The notes under the pieces were generated by a model. That model worked only from the letters and a program-made list of their open reading frames with translations, was not told where the DNA came from and searched no databases. A DNA stretch of 11,656 bases, from contig JBKOWM010000083.1 in the NCBI GenBank assembly GCA_046724395.1, positions 1-11,656 of the forward strand, in the 5' to 3' direction. The position numbers and the translations under genes are program-made. Positions 6,754 to 11,656 of this stretch are shown one piece after another (position 1 is the first letter of the stretch; each line of letters begins with the position of its first letter). The DNA comes from DATAEU01 sp046724395 (GTDB taxonomy: Bacteria > Actinomycetota > UBA4738 > HRBIN12).

Positions 6754-7275
6754 TCATTCCAGCCGTTCGGCTCGATAGCTCCTGGCGTCCTCGATCAAAA
6801 GGACTCCATCACCTTTGCCGAGGGGCGGAACGACCTGACCCGTCAGGCCGAGTACGGCGGCCTCGTTCGTCGGGCTGTGTCCGACTACGAGCGCCCGGCC
6901 CCCCTCCGGCAAGGCGTCCAGCACTCGGTGCAGGGCGAGACCAAGCACGCGCGATTCCTGCTCCACCAGGTCACGATCGATCGCCCGCATGGCGTTCAGG
7001 TCCGCGCCGTTCCCGGCCGCCCGCGCGACTTCGCGCCAGCGGTCCTCGACGGCCGAGCGCAGGCCGCTCGCCTCGGTGATCGGCACGTCCGCCTGCCCGG
7101 TGGCGGCGCGGAGGATCTGCAGCATCTCGGTGGCCCGTCCCGCGCCCGTTGAGACGAAGGCAGCGTACGGAGGGTGAACGCGACTGCGGCCGATACCCTC
7201 CGCGGCGGCGACCCCTTGCGGGCTCAGGCGATCCCCGTCGTTGTCGGTGTGCCTCCGAATCTCCGCATACCGCAC
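6754..7275 (-). CDS. Histidine phosphatase family protein (phosphoglycerate mutase-like)
   Basis: A protein of 173 residues, GTG start at 7275. The N-terminus MRYAEIRRHTDNDGDRLSPQG carries the catalytic Arg8-His9 pair followed by the LSPQG turn typical of the family. VSTGAGRATEM (41-51) supplies the second phosphate-binding Arg (Arg47), and LVVGHSPTNEAAVLG supplies the second catalytic His133. These residues form the phosphate pocket in which His9 becomes phosphorylated. The usual RHGE is replaced by RHTD, as in a branch I recall starting MRYLEVRRHS. The substrate is unknown; the size resembles SixA-like protein phosphatases, but small-molecule phosphatases of this length also exist. There is no signal peptide, so it is cytoplasmic. 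No Shine-Dalgarno sequence precedes the GTG; a -10-like TAATCT lies 6 bases upstream, suggesting leaderless expression. Confidence 0.85.
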   Translation of the reverse strand: MRYAEIRRHTDNDGDRLSPQGVAAAEGIGRSRVHPPYAAFVSTGAGRATEMLQILRAATGQADVPITEASGLRSAVEDRWREVARAAGNGADLNAMRAIDRDLVEQESRVLGLALHRVLDALPEGGRALVVGHSPTNEAAVLGLTGQVVPPLGKGDGVLLIEDARSYRAERLE

Positions 7276-7281
7276 GCCAAC

Positions 7282-7287
7282 AGATTA
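7282..7287 (-). promoter_or_regulatory. Possible -10 box for a leaderless phosphatase mRNA
   Basis: On the - strand TAATCT (7287-7282) is followed by 6 bases and then GTG at 7275. This places the expected transcription start at the start codon. The best -35 position (7310-7305, TCGGGA) matches TTGACA at only three positions. The arrangement parallels that before the lipoprotein gene at 985. Confidence 0.4.
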
Positions 7288-7454
7288 GGCCGCCGTCGCC
7301 GCGATCCCGAGCGAGGCGAATGCGTCCAGTGATCCCGGCCCACGCGGCCAGGAACCTGACCCTTCGAGCACCAGCTCGCGAGGCCGTTGGGGGAAGCCGT
7401 GATCGGCACCCGCAGAACGTCGAGAACGGCAAACCCGCGGCAAGCCCTTCTCTT

Positions 7455-7474
7455 CGGGTGACGCTAGGCACCCG
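7455..7474 (-). terminator. Small hairpin after the VOC-family gene
   Basis: CGGGTG (7455-7460) and CACCCG (7469-7474) pair around an 8-base loop, 21 bases past the stop of the VOC gene. No T-run follows. This is a weak terminator candidate. The remaining 7276-7454 gap holds no ORF, RNA or repeat that I can support. Confidence 0.3.
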
Positions 7475-7494
7475 CGTAGGCGAGGCCGGGGGCG

Positions 7495-7974
7495 CTAGGC
7501 GGCGTCGGCGGCCCGCTGGAGCTCGGCGACCTCAATCTTGCCCATCTTGAGCATCGCCTCCATCGCGCGGCGCGCACGCTCCGGATCGGGATCTCCCACC
7601 AGCTCGTTCAGCTGGCGCGGCACGATCTGCCACGAGAGCCCGAATCGGTCTTTGAGCCATCCGCACGGGCCCGGCTCGCCCCCGTTCGCCGTTAGCGCAT
7701 CCCACAGCCGGTCGACCTCGGCCTGGTCCTCGCACTCGATGACGAACGAAACCGCCTCGTTGAAGCTGAAGTCTGACCCGCCGTTGAGACCCTGGAAGTG
7801 CTGGCCATTCAGGGTGAAGTCGACCGTCAGAACCATCCCGGCCGGCCCGCTGGGCGTTTCGGCTGGGGAGCGCCAGACCCTGTCGACGCGACTGTCGGGG
7901 AGCAGGCTCGTGTAGAGCTCGGCCGCCTCTTCAGCCGTGCCGTCGAACCAGAGGCAGGGAAACGGTTTGCGCAT
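7495..7974 (-). CDS. VOC-family protein of the PhnB / 3-demethylubiquinone methyltransferase-like type
   Basis: A protein of 159 residues. PFPCLWFDGTAEEAAELYTS at the N-terminus, QHFQGLNGGSDFSFNEAVSF (58-77) and CGWLKDRFGLSWQIVP (104-119) are the three signature stretches of the PF06983 branch of the vicinal-oxygen-chelate (glyoxalase/bleomycin-resistance) fold. The C-terminal RAMEAMLKMGKIEVAELQRA is also typical of the branch. The database label 3-demethylubiquinone-9 3-methyltransferase is historical; no S-adenosylmethionine site is present, and methyltransferase activity should not be inferred. Real function unknown; it is likely a cytoplasmic dimer. ATG 7974 is preceded by a perfect AGGAGG at 5 bases (7985-7980), the strongest ribosome-binding site in the window. 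It follows msrB by 189 bases in the same direction, probably as a separate unit. Confidence 0.9.
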   Translation of the reverse strand: MRKPFPCLWFDGTAEEAAELYTSLLPDSRVDRVWRSPAETPSGPAGMVLTVDFTLNGQHFQGLNGGSDFSFNEAVSFVIECEDQAEVDRLWDALTANGGEPGPCGWLKDRFGLSWQIVPRQLNELVGDPDPERARRAMEAMLKMGKIEVAELQRAADAA

Positions 7975-8036
7975 CTTGTCCTCCTGTAGTGTGCCGCTTT
8001 GCGGTTACCTCGTCACAGGTTAAGACGGCAAATGGG

Positions 8037-8067
8037 CACCGGACTCATCGGTGACAGCAAGGCTGTC
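8037..8067 (-). other. Two abutting hairpins between msrB and the VOC gene
   Basis: CACCG (8037-8041) pairs with CGGTG (8049-8053) around 7 bases, and GACAGC (8053-8058) pairs with GCTGTC (8062-8067) around AAG; they share base 8053. They lie about 97 bases past the msrB stop and 63 bases before the VOC start, so they could be a terminator of msrB or part of the VOC leader. No T-run is visible. A further short palindrome (CCGC-TTT-GCGG, 7994-8004) lies between them and the VOC ribosome-binding site. Confidence 0.35.
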
Positions 8068-8163
8068 GCGCTAGGACGTTTCGACCAGGCGAACGCGCCC
8101 GTCTCGCCTCGGTTGCCCTCTCCGTTCTCCTCGCAACCTCCTCGTTCATCCGGATGCGCCGGC

Positions 8164-8616
8164 TCAGTCAACCACGCCGTCGGGGTTTGCATCATCCGCC
8201 TCGAGACTCAGCGAGATCGAGTTCATGCAGTAGCGCTCTCCGGTGGGGTCGGGACCGTCATCGAAGAGATGGCCAAGGTGGCCGCCGCACCGCGCGCACG
8301 TGACCTCGATTCGGCGCATCCCGAAGCTCACATCCTCGTGAAGCTCGACGGCCCTCGCAGCGATCGGCTCGAAGAAGCTGGGCCAGCCGGTGCCCGAGTC
8401 GTACTTCGCCTCGGAACGGAACAGTTCCGCTCCGCACGCCGCGCACCGGTAGGTGCCCCGATCCTTCGTGAACGCGTACTTGCCGGTGAAGGCGCGCTCC
8501 GTGCCCTTGTCCCTGAGCACCTCGAATTGTTCCGGAGTCAAGCGCTGTCGCCACTCCTCCTCGGACCTCGGGAGCTGCTCCTGAGGCGGCTCTGTGCTCT
8601 GGACCTGCTCGTTCAT
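8164..8616 (-). CDS. msrB: Peptide-methionine (R)-S-oxide reductase MsrB
   Basis: A protein of 150 residues. It reduces the R-diastereomer of methionine sulfoxide in proteins, repairing oxidative damage in the cytoplasm with thioredoxin as the usual electron donor. Diagnostic features: zinc ligands in two CxxC pairs, Cys58/Cys61 (YRCAACGAELF) and Cys107/Cys110 (VTCARCGGHLGHLF), the GTGWPSFFEP loop (75-84), and the catalytic Cys130 in GERYCMNS. Many MsrB proteins have a resolving Cys in SGCGWPSF; here that position is Thr76, so recycling must occur without it. ATG 8616 is preceded by GGAGG at 4 bases. The frame continues upstream to 9042 but that part has no MsrB similarity and runs antisense into the AAA gene, so I excluded it. 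The first 16 residues are a Gln/Glu-rich tail with no signal peptide. Confidence 0.97.
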   Translation of the reverse strand: MNEQVQSTEPPQEQLPRSEEEWRQRLTPEQFEVLRDKGTERAFTGKYAFTKDRGTYRCAACGAELFRSEAKYDSGTGWPSFFEPIAARAVELHEDVSFGMRRIEVTCARCGGHLGHLFDDGPDPTGERYCMNSISLSLEADDANPDGVVD

Positions 8617-8941
8617 AGCGCCTCCCTCTACGCGGACCTGACACCTCGCTCCGAAGAACGATGCTCCTCTATCCCCATCGCCTGGGAAGAACGCTCGCAA
8701 GCCGGCGTACGTTCCCTGCGGAGCGTATCGGGGCATCGATTGCAGCGGTGTCGAGCGCCCCCTTCTCGGACACGCCGTTTCTCCTTCCTGGCTCATCCAG
8801 GCGAACGGGATCGGCGCCAACCTTGACGCGACCGAGGTCGTCGGAAGCCGGGAACAATCGGAAGACAGGGATCGGTTGCAGCCAGGGCACACGAACTGGA
8901 TTGTGGTCGCCAGGCGTTCCCTTCCTGCATGATTCGTCCCG
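8617..8941. other. 325-base divergent intergenic region, no gene seen
   Basis: It separates msrB (-) from the AAA regulator (+), so it should hold promoters for both. I see the msrB ribosome-binding site (CCTCC on the + strand at 8621-8625) but no convincing -35/-10 pair in either direction. CATGAT (8928-8933) lies 8 bases before the AAA-gene ATG and could be a poor -10 for a leaderless start. Long frames cross it on both strands but lack recognisable content. Confidence 0.5.
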
Positions 8942-11656
8942 ATGGCCGAGGCGAACGAGACGCTCGATCCCATCGAACCTCCGTCTGCGCTTGCCGCCGT
9001 CGTCGAGCCGTTCTCGCCGATGTCCCTGTTCCGGCGCAGCACGGGCGCCGTCGTCGGACGCCGTGCCGAGCTCGACGCGATACGTCAGGAGCTCTCGACG
9101 GCGGCCACCGGACGCCTCGCCGCCCTGGCGGTCGAGGGCGAGCCAGGGATCGGAAAGACCCGATTGCTGCTGGCCGCCGATGCCATGGCGGCGGAGGTCG
9201 GCTTCACGACGGTCGCCGTCACCGCAGACGAGGAGCTCAAAGGCCCCTTCCTGGTCGCGCGCTCGATCGTTGGCGCTCCCGAGGCGCGCGCCTCGGCGAC
9301 CCGGCCGGAGACGGCGGACGCGATGCGGGCGTGCCTGGCGGCGATGTCCGGCCACGACGACCCGGGTCTGGCCAGCCTGCCGCCCGACCGCCGGCTCCTC
9401 CGCACCTTCGATCTTGGCGCGGTCGCGTTCCTCGCGCTCGCCGGCGAGCGGCCGCTTGCCGTATTGATCGACGATGTGCAGTGGGCCGACGACGATAGCC
9501 TGCGACTGATTCGTTACGTCGTTCGGTCCGCGCAGCGCAGCCCGATCTTCTTAATGTTCGCGACGCGACCAGAGGAGCTCGCACTCGTAACTGAGGCCGT
9601 GAACCTCCACGCCGACATGGATCGGCTGGGTCTACTCCGCCGGCTCCGCCTCGGTCGACTCACGCAGGCGGAGACCGCCCAATTGCTGTCGCAGGTGCTC
9701 AGAGCGCCGATTGACGTCGCGAGCGCGGCGACCATGCATGTCCAGGCGGAGGGTGTTCCCTTCATCGTTGAAGAGATGGCACACGCGTACCGTGACGCCG
9801 GGATGATCCAGCAGATCGACGGGACGTGGCGAGTCGCGCGCAACGCCGAGCGGTTGATCCCGTCGGCCGTTCGAACGCTGATCTCTCGGCGCGCAGCGCA
9901 TCTGCCCGACGAGACGAAGACGCTGCTCGCCGACGCCGCGGTCCTCGGCCGTCGATTCAGTCTCAAGGACCTCGCCGAGCTCGAGGTGCGCGTCGATGGC
10001 ACCCATATGGACGCTAGCGAGCTCGAACCCGCGCTGGCGCCCGCCGTGACGTCCGGCCTGCTCGCCGTCCACCCCGACGACTCGGCCGCCGACTACAGCT
10101 TCCAGCACGAGCAGGTACGAGAGTTCGCCGCCGACACGCTCAGTCCCGCTCGACGACGCGCGCTCCACGCCGCCATCGTGAAGCTCCTGCTCTCGGGCGA
10201 CCCGGCGCCGGCCAGCCTGCCGCTGCTGGCCCACCACGCCAAGGCAGCCGGCGATGCGGCGGTGTGCGTACGGTTCTCGGTCGAAGCCAGCCGGAACGCG
10301 CTGGCGGCGAACGCGCCCGAAGAAGTCCTACGCGTGGTCGAGCTCGCGCTGCCTTCGGCCGCCTCGTCGCAGGAACGGCTCGAGCTGCTCGAGGCGCGCG
10401 ACTCCGCGCTCGACATGCTGCGACGGCCGGGTGATCGTCTCGAGGGCCTGGCCGAACTTTCCGCGCTGGCCGACGCGTTGGGCGACTCGCGTCTCGAGTT
10501 GGACGTGCGCCTGCGCAGGGCGGCAGCTCTTCGCGTGGCCGACGAGAACGACCGTGCCGCAGAGATCGCACACGGGGTTCGGGAGGTTGCAGCCTCGCGC
10601 GGCGACCACGAAGCGGAGCTGACAGCGTGCCTGGAGCTCGGTCAAGACCTGATGCGCGCGACAGCCGGCGAGGCCTACACCCCGACCGCCCGTGAGGTCG
10701 ATCTCGACGGCGCGGAGGAAGCGTTCCGGCATGCAATGAAGCTCGCGCGCGAGTTGGACGACGACGCGGCACTGGCAACGGCTCTCCGGGAGACGGCGAT
10801 CGTGCTCATTGGCCGGCTGCGTGCGTGGTTCGTTGAACAGGTGCAAACCGGCGCGCACGTGGCGATCGCGCAGCGCGTCGCGGCCGGCGAGGTGCTGGAA
10901 GACATCCTCCCCGAGTTGCCCATCGCGCCCTACTTCCATGAGGCCGCCGACCTACTGACCGAGGCGATGACGCTGTTCGAGCGACTCGGCGACCGCCGCG
11001 GCACGATGTCGTCCATCATTGCGATGGCGTACGTGAACTGGGCGCCGGACATCCACCTCGGGTCGTCCTCCGCGAGGCATATCGAAGAGATCCGCCGTCT
11101 CACGGCGAGGATGAAGGCGTTCACGAACGAGAGCGAACGGGCCGCTTTCGAGGCACAGATGCTGTACGGCGTGCACGTGTTCGCGCGGGCGAAGCTCGTC
11201 CCCGACCTCGCCATCTCGCGCGGCGAGGAGGCGTACCGACACGCGCGCGAGATCGGCGACCGGGCGCTCGAGTTCCTCGCCGCCGGGGGAACCGCGATGG
11301 CGCATCTCGACGTCGGCGACGTCCAGGAAGCGCACCGCTGGCTCGAGCAGGCGGCGATGATCGGCTCGGAGCATCCGACGCCGCTTCGCGCCCGACGCCT
11401 CGAGGCGTGGCGAAGCGCGGCGCACGCATCCGCCGGCGAGGCCGGGGAGATGCGACGCCACCTTGAGCGCGCGGTCGAACTGGCTGCACAGACGGGGCTG
11501 GCGGCCGCCCGATGCGAAGCGCTGGCGGAGCTCGCGACGCAGTCAGCTCGCCTGGGCGCTCGGCTCGGCGACGACGGCCTGCTCGATGCCGCCGAACGCG
11601 CCGGCGCCGACGCGCTCGACCTCGCGCCGGCGCTCGCCGGCCACCCTCCGTGGCCC
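8942..11656 (+). CDS. Large AAA/STAND ATPase regulator, C-terminus beyond the window
   Basis: The frame is open for 905 codons from ATG 8942 to the right edge with no stop. VGRRAEL (38-44) opens an AAA_16-type ATPase domain with Walker A GEPGIGKT (66-73), Walker B VLIDDVQWAD (174-183) and ATRPEE with the sensor-like Arg209. FQHEQVREFAADTLSPARR (from 387) closes the ATPase/winged-helix part, as in MalT-like and cyclase-linked STAND proteins. From about 400 to the edge the protein is Ala/Leu/Glu-rich with TPR-like helical repeats, a usual ligand- or partner-sensing region. Relatives of this size often end in a LuxR-type helix-turn-helix, which would lie outside the window. TGA at 8930-8932 limits the start; there is no Shine-Dalgarno sequence at ATG 8942, and Met27 (9020) is an alternative. 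Its target is unknown; it is divergent from msrB. Confidence 0.85.
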   Translation, partial: MAEANETLDPIEPPSALAAVVEPFSPMSLFRRSTGAVVGRRAELDAIRQELSTAATGRLAALAVEGEPGIGKTRLLLAADAMAAEVGFTTVAVTADEELKGPFLVARSIVGAPEARASATRPETADAMRACLAAMSGHDDPGLASLPPDRRLLRTFDLGAVAFLALAGERPLAVLIDDVQWADDDSLRLIRYVVRSAQRSPIFLMFATRPEELALVTEAVNLHADMDRLGLLRRLRLGRLTQAETAQLLSQVLRAPIDVASAATMHVQAEGVPFIVEEMAHAYRDAGMIQQIDGTWRVARNAERLIPSAVRTLISRRAAHLPDETKTLLADAAVLGRRFSLKDLAELEVRVDGTHMDASELEPALAPAVTSGLLAVHPDDSAADYSFQHEQVREFAADTLSPARRRALHAAIVKLLLSGDPAPASLPLLAHHAKAAGDAAVCVRFSVEASRNALAANAPEEVLRVVELALPSAASSQERLELLEARDSALDMLRRPGDRLEGLAELSALADALGDSRLELDVRLRRAAALRVADENDRAAEIAHGVREVAASRGDHEAELTACLELGQDLMRATAGEAYTPTAREVDLDGAEEAFRHAMKLARELDDDAALATALRETAIVLIGRLRAWFVEQVQTGAHVAIAQRVAAGEVLEDILPELPIAPYFHEAADLLTEAMTLFERLGDRRGTMSSIIAMAYVNWAPDIHLGSSSARHIEEIRRLTARMKAFTNESERAAFEAQMLYGVHVFARAKLVPDLAISRGEEAYRHAREIGDRALEFLAAGGTAMAHLDVGDVQEAHRWLEQAAMIGSEHPTPLRARRLEAWRSAAHASAGEAGEMRRHLERAVELAAQTGLAAARCEALAELATQSARLGARLGDDGLLDAAERAGADALDLAPALAGHPPWP

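Noticed and set aside
8617..9042. N-terminal extension of the msrB frame (142 extra residues)
   Set aside because: The extension has no MsrB similarity, overlaps the AAA gene antisense, and ATG 8616 has its own GGAGG.
9632..10237. Long - strand ORFs opposite the AAA regulator
   Set aside because: They are expected shadows of a GC-rich gene whose + frame carries Walker motifs and a continuous family match.

Overview
The window is high-GC DNA (about two thirds G+C by eye) with strongly GC-biased third codon positions. Starts are mixed ATG/GTG, some with clear Shine-Dalgarno sequences and some without. The helical lipoprotein family, the histidine-phosphatase style and the large AAA regulator suggest an actinomycete-like soil or environmental bacterium. 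That placement is inference from gene style; no rRNA or tRNA is present to confirm it.

Layout. Bases 1-1416 are read on the + strand: the 3' part of a RibD/dihydrofolate-reductase-family gene, an unrecognised 91-residue ORF followed at once by a hairpin, and a small secreted lipoprotein behind a strong hairpin. From 1524 to 8616 everything is on the - strand. It comprises a secreted protein with a textbook promoter, a 617-base stretch with no convincing gene, a three-gene molybdenum hydroxylase operon, a histidine phosphatase, a VOC/PhnB-like protein and methionine sulfoxide reductase MsrB. From 8942 to the right edge the + strand holds most of a large AAA (STAND-type) regulator that runs out of the window.

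How the genes work together. Only the three molybdenum hydroxylase genes (4147-6417, 3251-4150, 2714-3238) clearly form a unit. Large subunit and FAD subunit overlap by ATGA, and the 2Fe-2S subunit follows 12 bases later with its ribosome-binding site overlapping the FAD-gene stop. Together they would form an (LMS)2 oxidoreductase passing electrons from the molybdenum centre through two 2Fe-2S clusters to FAD. The substrate cannot be read from sequence: the active-site loop is neither that of CO dehydrogenase nor that of classic xanthine dehydrogenase. The other genes look like single transcription units, several with hairpins in their flanks.

Most interesting observation. The leader of the molybdenum hydroxylase operon contains two perfect 8-bp hairpins that share an arm and cannot form together. 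One of them pairs with the purine-rich Shine-Dalgarno stretch of the large-subunit gene. This has the geometry of a translational switch, although one of the two palindromes could instead be a protein operator.
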